Assembly: GCF_036346855.1 (NCBI RefSeq)
Contig: NZ_CP107841.1
Location: 5,336,001 to 5,400,000, forward strand
Source: Streptomyces europaeiscabiei
GTDB lineage: Bacteria > Actinomycetota > Actinomycetes > Streptomycetales > Streptomycetaceae
Length of the DNA: 64,000 nucleotides
Reading direction: 5' to 3'
Position numbers and translations under genes: made by a program. The notes beneath the pieces were generated by a model, which had not been told where the DNA came from, did no database searches, and saw only the letters and a list, made by a program, of their open reading frames with translations. Of the stretch, positions 43,038-51,407 are shown in pieces (position 1 is the first letter of the stretch; each line of letters opens with the position of its first letter).

Positions 43038-43796
43038 TCACTCGGGGTCCTCCGGTGGGGATGCCAGGGCCTCCTCCTCCAAGAGGCGTTCGGCGATGTC
43101 GTCGGCCCAGGTCTGGGCCCATCGGCGCAGTCCCAGGACGGCTTCGGTGTCCAGGCCGTGGCGGGCGAACTCCCGGTCGTCGAGCCACTCGGTGCCCTCC
43201 AGGCGGGACTGGAGGTCGGCGAGGTCGAACGTGGTGGACGTGGCGGAGGTGTGGCGGCGGGCCAGTTCCTCCAGTTCGGCGACGGTCCAGTGGGCGGTGG
43301 CCGCGTGCACGGCGATCAGGTCGCGGGCCGAGCCCCGGTCGGCCACGGCCCGGACCTTCGTGCCGACCACGTCCTCCAGGGAGAGGGCGGGGCCCAGCGG
43401 TGTTCGGACCGGCGGGTGCCACAGGGTTTCCTTGAGGAGGTCGAGGGTGCGTTCCTCCGCCGTCGTGGGGTCGGTCACCAGGAGGCGCGCGGAGAGCGGG
43501 GCCGTCTCCACCGAGTGCACCAGCCAGCCGCGTTCCGCGAGGCCCACCCGGACCGTGGCGGCGATCTGCTCCATCGGGGCCGCGTGCTCCGTCGCCACCT
43601 CCAGGTCCCGCCCGGGTGGCCGCGCCTCGATCAGTCCGTGCGCCTGCGCCGCGTGGTCGCCGGTGAGAGCGAGGTCGTACGGGGCGCCGATGCTCAGCAC
43701 GTCGACGAGGAACCGGCGGAGCTGGTCGGGGAGGCCGTTCACGTGTGGGGCCGAGTGCTGGTCGTTCGCGGGTGAACCCGGGGGGAAGTCGTTCAC
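43038..43796 (-). CDS. AbiEii/AbiGii-like nucleotidyltransferase
   Basis: A 252-residue protein resembling the AbiEii toxin family of nucleotidyltransferases: YDLALTGDHAAQAHGL (Gly-Asp at the nucleotide site), a later RDLEVAT acidic pair, and SLEDVVGTKVRAVADRGSARDLIAVH, characteristic of the C-terminal half. Known family members are toxins paired with an AbiEi regulator. No such partner is encoded on either side here, so it may be an orphan enzyme with a housekeeping or antiphage role. Confidence 0.7.
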   Translation of the reverse strand: MNDFPPGSPANDQHSAPHVNGLPDQLRRFLVDVLSIGAPYDLALTGDHAAQAHGLIEARPPGRDLEVATEHAAPMEQIAATVRVGLAERGWLVHSVETAPLSARLLVTDPTTAEERTLDLLKETLWHPPVRTPLGPALSLEDVVGTKVRAVADRGSARDLIAVHAATAHWTVAELEELARRHTSATSTTFDLADLQSRLEGTEWLDDREFARHGLDTEAVLGLRRWAQTWADDIAERLLEEEALASPPEDPE

Positions 43797-43891
43797 GCGC
43801 GGGCCTCAGGGGCGGTGGGGAATGACGGGGGTGGTGGGGCCATGGAGGGATTATCACGGCCCCTGACGTCCTTCCCCGGCCTTTCCCCGGG

Positions 43892-44482
43892 TCAGTACGG
43901 CCGTCGGCCCAGCCAGTTGCCCGGTGGATCGAAGTTGGCCACCACATAGGTCCAGCCGTCCCCGCACCGGGCCCTGGCCGCGCCGACGCGTGTCGAGGTG
44001 CGCCAGACCAGCTGGGTGTAGTGGAGGCATTCCCGGTCGTTCACACAGGAGTTGGAGGGGCGGTCGTAGTCGGACTTCTCGTCGAGCCACAGGCGGGCCG
44101 CGTCCGACAGGGAGTAGCGGGGGTCGGAACCCCTGGCCAGGTTCTCGCCGTACCGGCTGTTCGAGTGGATGAGCTCGCAGTCCGCGACCCGCACCCTCGC
44201 CCAGTGGCGGGCGTGCGCGGCCACGGACTCGTCCCAGACCAGCGGGGGGACCCCGACGTCCGCTCGCGCCTTGTTGACGATCGTCAGGAAGCCGCTGATC
44301 TCCGGTGGTCGCGCCGTCGGTGTCACCGCCCCGGCGGTGGCCACCCCGGCCGCCGCCGTCGCCGTGACCGTCTCCACGACCGTGGGCCGGGGACCGACCG
44401 CCCGAGCCGCCCCCGGAGTGAGCGCCAGCGTCGCCGCCGCGGTCACCGCGGCCATCGTCCGCGCCCTGTCCCGTCGCACCAC
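43892..44482 (-). CDS. secreted CAP-domain protein 1
   Basis: A 196-residue protein with a signal peptide (VVRRDRARTMAAVTAAATLA to ARA) and a CAP/SCP domain similar to PR-1: VNKARADVGVPPLVWDESVA, ARHWARVR, GENLARGS, CLHYTQLVWRTSTRVGAARA, YVVANFDPPGN. Cysteines match the PR-1 disulfide pattern. The GTG at 44482 is chosen because GGAGG lies upstream and the leader begins there. Function unknown; CAP proteins can bind lipids. Confidence 0.85.
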   Translation of the reverse strand: MVRRDRARTMAAVTAAATLALTPGAARAVGPRPTVVETVTATAAAGVATAGAVTPTARPPEISGFLTIVNKARADVGVPPLVWDESVAAHARHWARVRVADCELIHSNSRYGENLARGSDPRYSLSDAARLWLDEKSDYDRPSNSCVNDRECLHYTQLVWRTSTRVGAARARCGDGWTYVVANFDPPGNWLGRRPY

Positions 44483-44614
44483 TCGTGCCTCCTTCTGCTC
44501 CAACTTCCTTACCGGCGCTGCCACTTGTAAGGGACGGCGGCAGTTGGCCGGGGTCGACGGGAGCACCTGCCACCCCATCGGGGGAATCGGCGCGGGTCCA
44601 GGTTTCGGGCCGAC

Positions 44615-44656
44615 GCGATCCGCCCGCGCACTCGGGGGAGTGCGCGGGCGGATCGC
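44615..44656 (-). terminator. very strong hairpin terminator
   Basis: A perfect 19-bp stem (44615-44633 with 44638-44656) with a GGGG loop lies between the protease remnant and the CAP-protein gene, both on the minus strand. Confidence 0.9.
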
Positions 44657-46407
44657 TCTGCAGCGGTTCGCCACAACGGTCGGCGACCGCGGTCAGCTCA
44701 CCGCTCCAGCCGGCGCCGGGCGTCAGCGTCGCGGTGTCGCCGCCGGTGACCGTGACCTCGCTCGGGATCGAGAACAGTACGGCGCGCAGGGCGATCGGAC
44801 TGGTGACCTCGTGGTGGCTGTGCGAGTCACTGAGGGCAGGGGAGCCGACGTGGGTTCAGGCTGAGGCTGGTGTAGAGGCGGCCGTCGCCGAGGACCAGGG
44901 AGGCGGTGCACTCGGTGTCGTGCGTCGCCGCGGCGACCGTCGTGACCCACGGGCCGGTGTGCTCCACCGTGTCGGGGCCGCTGTTGCCGGCCGGTGCGGC
45001 GATGAGGACGCCCGCCTTGGCCGCGTTGAACAGGGCCTCCATGTCGGGCTGGTCGGGGAGCGCACCGCCGATGGAGTAGTTGATGATGTCGACGCCGTCC
45101 GCCACCGCCTTGTCGATCGCGGCCGTGGTGTCCACGGTCGGGCAGCCGTTGCTCCAGCACGCCTTGTAGTAGGCGAGGCGGGCGGCCGGGGCGACACCGC
45201 TGAGCCTGCCCTCGGCGTTGCTGCCGGGGACCGACGCGGCGACGCCGTGATTCCCGGCGGCCGTGGTGCCCGTGTGTGTGCCGTGGTTGTCGGTGTCCAT
45301 CGCCGAGGGGATGTCCTCGCCGTCCGGGTCGGCTCGGCCGACGCCGAACCACTGGGCGCCGATCACCTTGTTGTTGCAGGTCACCTTGTGTGCGGGGTCG
45401 TCGCCGGGCACGCAGTCGCCGTGCCACTTCCCGGCGATGGCCTCGGCGTCCGGGCGCGGCTCCGGGAGTGCGTCGAGCATCGGGTTGGACGTGGAGACGC
45501 CGGTGTCCACGATGCCGACGATGACGCCCTCGCCGGCATGCTCGGGGCCGCCGGCCTTCGCCCAGAGGTCCTTGTCACCGGAGAGGCCGAGGATGCGGGG
45601 GGTGTCGGGGAACCGGGCCGGGTCGGTGGTCCTGGACGCCTTGGAGCTCGGGGCGTGCGGTGTTCGGGCGGTCGCGGCCGCGGGTGCGGGTCCGGTGATG
45701 GCTGATCGCGCCCGCGCGGGGGAGCCGCATGTGTCACAGTCCCGCGCCCCTGAGGACGAGGGCCCTGCGTGCCACGCGTCCTTCGGAGGGGAAGGCGGCT
45801 GCTGGGCCTCCGGGGACGGGACCTCGGCGTCGGCCTCGGCCTCGGCGTCGGCCTTGTCCCCGGCCTCGATCCGCACGTAGGTCTTCGCCCGGCCGTCGGC
45901 ACCCGCCCCCGGCCCGTGGTCCGGCCCCGTCGGCGTCAGCGGGGCGACCGTGTTGCGGGTCACCGAGACGACCCCGGGTGTGGCGGCCAGTTTCGCGGCC
46001 TGTCTGCCGGTCAGCTCGGCGGCGAATCCGTTGAACGTGTAGGCGTAGTCGTAGAGCGACTCCACCCCGGGCACGGCGGCGAGAATCCGCTCCCGGCGGT
46101 CGTCCAGATGCGCCACGTACTTCTCGACCGTGGCGGAGTCCGCGTCGAGCCGCCTGCCCGCCGCGGGCGCCGTCCGCTTCAGCCGGGGCAGCCCGCCCTC
46201 GTACGCGGCGACGGGCGCGTCGGCGAGCTTGACGATGTAGGTGTCGTTGCCGTAGCTGTCACCGCTGCCAGTGGAGTTGGAGTTGGAGTTGGAGTTGGAG
46301 TTGGCGGCGAAGGTGGGGGCGATGACCGCCGTGAGGGTCAGGGCTCCGGCGAGCAGGGGCACGAGAGTGGTGACGGCCACTCTCGGGCGTATGTGTGTGC
46401 GTGTCAC
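44657..46407 (-). pseudogene. subtilisin-like protease with large internal deletion
   Basis: From GTG 46407 the frame has a signal peptide, an inhibitor I9-like propeptide (TYIVKLADAPVAAYEGGLPR) and the S8 domain up to catalytic Asp (IVGIVDTGVS), catalytic His (DNHGTHTGTT) and the AAPAGNSGPD region. After GDGRLYTSLSLN at about 44855 the sequence jumps, out of frame, to the C-terminal domain (GSPALSDSHSHHEVTSPIAL, TVTGGDTATLTPGAGW). Compared with the intact paralogue about 365 residues are missing, including the catalytic serine. The translated product stops at 44827. It is a decayed duplicate. Confidence 0.85.
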
Positions 46408-46511
46408 TTGTGATCCATGTTGATCGATCGGGCGCCGCGGAGGCATCGGGCGCCAGGTGTACGGCCGTCGTCCGCCCCCGCGGCTGTGGGGGGTGTGGGG
46501 GTGTGGGGCGG

Positions 46512-49500
46512 CTATGGCGTGACGGTCAGGACGGTGCGCCCGAAGGTGGTCGAACCGTCGCCGTACTCGACGAGGCCGACGTAGGGCGCGGCCTTCAAAG
46601 CGGACCAGGTCACCTTGAGTTCGGGCCGATCGCCCGCGGCCACCGGCCGGCCGGCCGGGGTGACGGTGGCGGGGGCGTCGGGTTCGCCCTGGCCGACCTT
46701 CCAGCTCCAGAGCGTGTACTGCTGGGCGGTGGTGCCGGCCGGCAGTTCGTACTGGAGGACGTAGACGTCGTAGTCGCCGGGCGGCAGGTCGGCGTGTTCG
46801 TCGGAGCCGACGTCGGCCCATTCGCCGACGTGGTCGCCGTCGGTGTCGAAGGCGTAGAGGTCGAGGTCGCTGCCGGGCACATGGTCCGCGGCGGTGACGG
46901 CGACACGGGTGAAGGCGCCCTCGGGGACGCGGAGCCGGTGTCGCACCACGGCCGCGTTCTCGTGCTGGCTGTCCCAGAAGGCGGTGGTGTCGGTGCCGGT
47001 GAGGGTCCCGGTGGTCCTCTCACCCGCGTACAGGCCCGTGACCTCGGTCGTCAGCCTGCCCTTCCAGCCGATGCCCGGGGTGAGCGTGACGGGGCCGGTC
47101 GAGCCCTCGCCGCCGGTCACCGTGACCTCCGCGGGCGCCTGGATCCGTTCGGCGCTCAGGGTGATGGGGCTGGTCACCCGGTGGTGGCTGTGGGCGTCGC
47201 TCCAGGTGAGGGAGCCGAAGACCGACTGGCCGTAGGGCGCGGACGTCCGGGTGAACTTCACCCGGTACGTGGCCGACGCACCGGGCTTCAGCGTGAGCCG
47301 CTTCGGTGTGACCTCGGCCTTGTAGCCGGGTGGGGTCCGCAGCTTTGCCCGGTAGGTGGCGGTGACGTCGTCGACGTTGGTGACCGTGCGGGTCACGGTC
47401 TGGCTGCCGATGAGGCCACCGACGGAGAGGGACGGGTAGTTGAGGTCGCTGGGGTCGGTCTTCGGGGCAGTGGCGCAGGGGTCGGTGCCGTCCGCGGCGG
47501 TGGGCTGCTTGCCGAGGGCGCAGAGGTACGCCGTCCAGTCGGCGGGCGTCGAGTCGTAGACCAGGCCGGGGTCGGCGGCACGGGTCACCCTGGGCGAGCC
47601 CGCTCCGTAGTCGAGCGGGGTGGCGGAGGCGGTTTCGGTTCCCTCGTCGTTGTGCCGGCCGATCGGCTCGCCCTCGTTGTCGGTCGTGGTCGCCGTGGTC
47701 ATCAGCGCGGACTTGACCTTCATCGGGGTCCAGTCCGGGTGCAGTTGCATGAGCAGGGTGGCGAGGCCGGCGATGTGCGGCGTCGCCATCGACGTACCGT
47801 TCATGAAGCCGTACTCACCGGTGTATCCGGCGAAGCCGCCGGGCACGGTGCCCGCCGCGATCAACTCGCCCGGTGCGGCGATGTCGGGCTTGAGCAGGTC
47901 GCCGCCGGAGAACGGGTCGGGACCCGAGGAGGAGAAGCCGGTGATGACGGGAGCCCGGACGTGCCCGCTCCTGGTCGGGGAGATCTCCGCGCCGGCCCCC
48001 GGACCGGCGGCGTACTCCTTGACCGTCTCCCGGTCCTTCGGGCTCACCGAGATCATGGGGAACTGCGGGTCCGTGACGAGGTCCTGGGCGCTGGTCGGCG
48101 TGTTGGCCAGGACCATCGCGACCGCGCCGGACTGCTTCAGCTCGTCGAACCTGTCCTGGTAGGTGAAGCCCTCGCCGCCCCGGTCGCAGACGACGATCTT
48201 CCCCTTCGCCTTGTCCGGATCGAGCGTGCCCGGCGCGCAGTGCTCGGTCTGCTTCGCGTCCTGCCTGCCGACCGCGACGGCGTTGACCAGCGGGGTGGAG
48301 GGTGTCCCCTTGGTGAGGCCGGGTTGGGTGAAGGAGCGGCCGTCGCCGAGGGTCAGGGTCGCGGTGAAACCGGTGTCGTGGGACTCCGCCGCGACCGTCG
48401 TGATCCAGGGAGCGGTGTTCTCCACGGTGTCCGGGCCCTCGTTGTTCGCCGCGGCCGAGACGAACACGCCTGCCTTCGCCGCGTTGAACATCGCCTCCGT
48501 GGAGGTCGGGTCGGTCAGGGTGCCGCCGATGGAGAAGCTGATGACGTCCACGCCGTCGGCCACCGCGCGGTCGATCGCGGCGGTGTTGTCCGCGCCGCCG
48601 CAACCGATGCTCCAGCAGGTCTTGTAGAAGGCCAGGCGGGCCGCCGGGGCCAGTCCGCTGAGCGTGCCGGTGATGTTCGTGCCGTCGATCGACGCCGGGG
48701 TCTCGTAGTTGCCGGCGATCGTGGTGCCGATGTGGGTGCCGTGGCTGTGCATGTCGAGCGGCGAGGGCACGTCGATCGGCTGGGGGTCCGGCACCTCGGC
48801 ACGGAACCAGGCGGCCCCGATCACCTTGTTGTTGCAGGTGACCTGGTGGGTCGGGTCGCTGCTGTCGCCCTCGTCGCAGGTGCCGCGCCATTTCCTGGCG
48901 ATGACGTCCGCGTCGGGGCGGGGCTCCGGCAGCGGGGCGAGCATCGGGTTCTTCGGACCGAACGGGTCGATCACCCCGACGATCATGCCCTCGCCGGCCC
49001 GCTCGGGACCGCCGGCCTTCGCCCACAGGCCCTTCTTCCCGGTGAGGCCGAGGAATCGGGGCACGTCAGGGAGGGCTGCCTCGGTGGTGCCGCTCTCGTC
49101 AGCGGTCGCGGGCGGGGACGCGGGCTCGGACAGGGGCGAGACCGGCGCGGTGCGCTCACCGCCGACGGCCCCCTTGGTCACCATGGCGCCCTTGGCCGTC
49201 CCGGCCACCGACTCCGGTGACGCGGGAGCGATCGGCTGCACGACCGTGGAGCGGGTCACCGACAGCACCCCGGGCGTCACGGCCAGCTTCGTGGCCTGCC
49301 GGCCGGTGAGCCGGGCGGCGAATCCGTTGAACGTGTAGTCGTAGTCGTACAGCTTCTTCGCGCCAGGGACGGCGTCCAGCACCTCGTCCCGGCGGGAGTC
49401 CAGATGCCGCACGTAGCTGCGGACCGCGGTGGAGCCGGCGTCGAGCCGCTTGCCCGCCGCGGGAGCCGTCCGTTTCAGCCGGGGCAGCCCGCCCTCGTAC

Positions 49501-49700
49501 GCGGCGACGGGCGCGTCGGCGAGCTTCACGATGTAGGTGTAGGTGTAGGTGTCGTGGCCGTAACTGCCACTGCTCTCAGTAGAGTTGGCGTAGGAGGGAG
49601 CGGTGACCGCGGTCAGGGTCAGGGCTCCGGCGAGAAGCGGTGCCAGCAGGGTGGCGGCCGTCCTCGGGTGTATGTGATGGTTCGTCAACTGTGGGTCCAT
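46512..49700 (-). CDS. secreted subtilisin-like serine protease (S8, with PA and Fn3-like domains)
   Basis: A 1062-residue exported protease. In order: signal peptide (LLAPLLAGALTLTAVTAPSYA), I9-like propeptide (TYIVKLADAPV), then the S8 domain. The catalytic Asp is in GVIDPFGPK, where the usual Thr-Gly after Asp is Pro-Phe. His is in HSHGTHIGTT, a PA domain is inserted (KGKIVVCDRGGEGFTYQDR), and Ser is in NGTSMATPHIAG. An Fn3-like domain (YPSLSVGGLIGSQTVTRTVT) and C-terminal beta domains follow. It lies directly upstream of its decayed duplicate. It probably degrades external proteins. Confidence 0.9.
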   Translation of the reverse strand: MDPQLTNHHIHPRTAATLLAPLLAGALTLTAVTAPSYANSTESSGSYGHDTYTYTYIVKLADAPVAAYEGGLPRLKRTAPAAGKRLDAGSTAVRSYVRHLDSRRDEVLDAVPGAKKLYDYDYTFNGFAARLTGRQATKLAVTPGVLSVTRSTVVQPIAPASPESVAGTAKGAMVTKGAVGGERTAPVSPLSEPASPPATADESGTTEAALPDVPRFLGLTGKKGLWAKAGGPERAGEGMIVGVIDPFGPKNPMLAPLPEPRPDADVIARKWRGTCDEGDSSDPTHQVTCNNKVIGAAWFRAEVPDPQPIDVPSPLDMHSHGTHIGTTIAGNYETPASIDGTNITGTLSGLAPAARLAFYKTCWSIGCGGADNTAAIDRAVADGVDVISFSIGGTLTDPTSTEAMFNAAKAGVFVSAAANNEGPDTVENTAPWITTVAAESHDTGFTATLTLGDGRSFTQPGLTKGTPSTPLVNAVAVGRQDAKQTEHCAPGTLDPDKAKGKIVVCDRGGEGFTYQDRFDELKQSGAVAMVLANTPTSAQDLVTDPQFPMISVSPKDRETVKEYAAGPGAGAEISPTRSGHVRAPVITGFSSSGPDPFSGGDLLKPDIAAPGELIAAGTVPGGFAGYTGEYGFMNGTSMATPHIAGLATLLMQLHPDWTPMKVKSALMTTATTTDNEGEPIGRHNDEGTETASATPLDYGAGSPRVTRAADPGLVYDSTPADWTAYLCALGKQPTAADGTDPCATAPKTDPSDLNYPSLSVGGLIGSQTVTRTVTNVDDVTATYRAKLRTPPGYKAEVTPKRLTLKPGASATYRVKFTRTSAPYGQSVFGSLTWSDAHSHHRVTSPITLSAERIQAPAEVTVTGGEGSTGPVTLTPGIGWKGRLTTEVTGLYAGERTTGTLTGTDTTAFWDSQHENAAVVRHRLRVPEGAFTRVAVTAADHVPGSDLDLYAFDTDGDHVGEWADVGSDEHADLPPGDYDVYVLQYELPAGTTAQQYTLWSWKVGQGEPDAPATVTPAGRPVAAGDRPELKVTWSALKAAPYVGLVEYGDGSTTFGRTVLTVTP

Positions 49701-49923
49701 GTCGATCGATCCGAAAGATCTCGATCCCCCGAGGACCCCAATGTCACAGACAACTCGTCAGTAACAATCTTGAAATCTAAAATACTGGCGGGTCTCCACA
49801 GTCGTTTCACAAGAAGCGGCCGAAGTCGATCGAGTTCATCTGCCGTTTTCGCGCAGGACTTCTCAAGTTCCGTTAAGGGAAGGCAAAGCGCGCTCAAAGG
49901 TTGACCCTCGATTGTCTTTTGAC

Positions 49924-50580
49924 ATGGACCAGACCCTTCTCGTGGTTGCCGACCTGGCCGCCATCTCCGTACTGACCTTCGCGGTCTACTTCCCGCGTCA
50001 CCACCGCCGGGACCTCATCGCCGCCTTCCTCGGAGTCAACGTCGGTGTTCTCGCGGTGGCGATGACGCTCAGCTCCTCGTCGGTCGGCATCGGCCTCGGG
50101 ATGGGGCTCTTCGGCGTCCTGTCGATCATCCGGCTGCGGTCCAACGAGATCGCCCATCACGAGATCGCCTACTACTTCTCCGCGCTCGCGCTCGGCCTGC
50201 TGGCCGGACTGCCGGAGGAGGTCAACGTCCTCTCGGGCCTCCTCATGATGCTGATCGTCGCCACGCTGTACGTCGGCGACCACCCGAGGCTCTTCGGCCG
50301 CTACCGGCAGCGCAGCCTGCGGCTCGACGCCGCCTACACCGACGAGGACGCCCTGCGCGCGTACCTCGAAGTGCTGCTGGGCGGGCGGGTGGTGAACCTG
50401 TCCGTGCAGAGCGTCGACCTGGTCAACGACATGACCCTGGTCGACGTCCGGTACGTCGTCACCGGCGAGGGACCGCGCAGGCGCGAGGAGGCCGGCCCCC
50501 GGGTCGGGCAGGCGCAGGGACAGGAACAGGCGCACCAGCAGGCGCAGGGGCAGGCGCAGGGGCAAGGGGTCCGGGCATGA
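49924..50580 (+). CDS. DUF4956 membrane protein
   Basis: A 218-residue protein with four or five membrane helices in the DUF4956 pattern (LLVVADLAAISVLTFAVYF, LFGVLSIIRLRSNEI, LALGLLAGL) and a soluble C-terminal domain. It ends in a Gln/Gly/Ala tail (GQAQGQEQAHQQAQGQAQGQ). DUF4956 proteins are regularly encoded with VTC-type polyphosphate polymerases, as here: its stop overlaps the next ATG. ATG 49924 is used; TTG 49912 is possible. Confidence 0.85.
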   Translation: MDQTLLVVADLAAISVLTFAVYFPRHHRRDLIAAFLGVNVGVLAVAMTLSSSSVGIGLGMGLFGVLSIIRLRSNEIAHHEIAYYFSALALGLLAGLPEEVNVLSGLLMMLIVATLYVGDHPRLFGRYRQRSLRLDAAYTDEDALRAYLEVLLGGRVVNLSVQSVDLVNDMTLVDVRYVVTGEGPRRREEAGPRVGQAQGQEQAHQQAQGQAQGQGVRA

Positions 50581-51407
50581 CGGCCCTGGACTCCGTCGCC
50601 CCCGTGGTGGGGGCGCTGCGCCCCATCGGCCTGGACGAACTCGTCAGCCGTGCCGAGCTGCTGACCCGCCTGGACCGCAAGTACATGCTGCCCCTCACCG
50701 ACCTTCCCTTCGTGCTCGGCGGGCTCGACGGCGGGGGCACCTCCCGGTCGAGCGGAGCCGACACCGGGGGAGTGCAGGTCCTGGAGGTCGACGGCGAGCG
50801 GCAGTTCGCGTACCGGTCCGTGTACTTCGACACCCCGGACATGGACGGCTATCTGGGCGCGGCCCGCCGCCGGCGACGCCGTTTCAAGCTGCGGATCCGG
50901 ACGTATCTGGGGTCCGGGCAGCACTTCCTGGAGGTCAAGACGCGCGGCCCGCGCGGCACCACCGTCAAGCAGCGCGTCCCGTACGACGGGGAGCCGGAGC
51001 GGCTGGGCCCCGAGGCACGCGCCTACGCCGACGACGTCCTCGGCGAGGCGGGCATCGACGCGCGGGAGTTCCGCCTGGTGCCCACGCTCACCACCCGCTA
51101 CAGCCGCACCACCCTCTTCCTGCCGGGCAGCGGCAGCCGGGTCACCGTCGACACCGACCTGACCTGGGCACTGCCCGACGGCACCGAACTGCGCACCCCC
51201 GAGCGGACCATCGTCGAGACCAAGGCCGGGCGCGCGGGCTCCGGCGCCGACCGGCTGCTGTGGTCGCTCAAGCACCGGCCCTGCCCGGTCTCCAAGTACG
51301 GCACCGGGCTCGCCGCGCTCCGGCCCGACCTGCCCGCCCACCGCTGGCTGCCCGTTCTGCGGCGCCACTTCCCCACCGCACCTGCACTGAACGGGAGCCC
51401 TGCATGA
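50577..51407 (+). CDS. VTC-domain polyphosphate polymerase-like protein
   Basis: A 276-residue VTC domain protein with the tunnel-lining basic and acidic motifs: LLTRLDRKYMLP, YRSVYFDTPDMDGY, RFKLRIRTY, FLEVKTRG, LTTRYSRTTL and RTIVETKAG. In eukaryotes this fold makes polyphosphate from ATP; bacterial members are probably similar or bind other polyanions. ATGA overlaps couple it to the genes before and after. It acts with the DUF4956 protein and the beta-helix lipoprotein, a combination also seen near CotH kinases. Confidence 0.87.
   Translation: MTALDSVAPVVGALRPIGLDELVSRAELLTRLDRKYMLPLTDLPFVLGGLDGGGTSRSSGADTGGVQVLEVDGERQFAYRSVYFDTPDMDGYLGAARRRRRRFKLRIRTYLGSGQHFLEVKTRGPRGTTVKQRVPYDGEPERLGPEARAYADDVLGEAGIDAREFRLVPTLTTRYSRTTLFLPGSGSRVTVDTDLTWALPDGTELRTPERTIVETKAGRAGSGADRLLWSLKHRPCPVSKYGTGLAALRPDLPAHRWLPVLRRHFPTAPALNGSPA

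Noticed and set aside
46395..49220. 941-codon plus-strand frame opposite the protease genes
   Set aside because: Gly/Arg/Val-rich antisense translation; the minus-strand proteases have all expected motifs.
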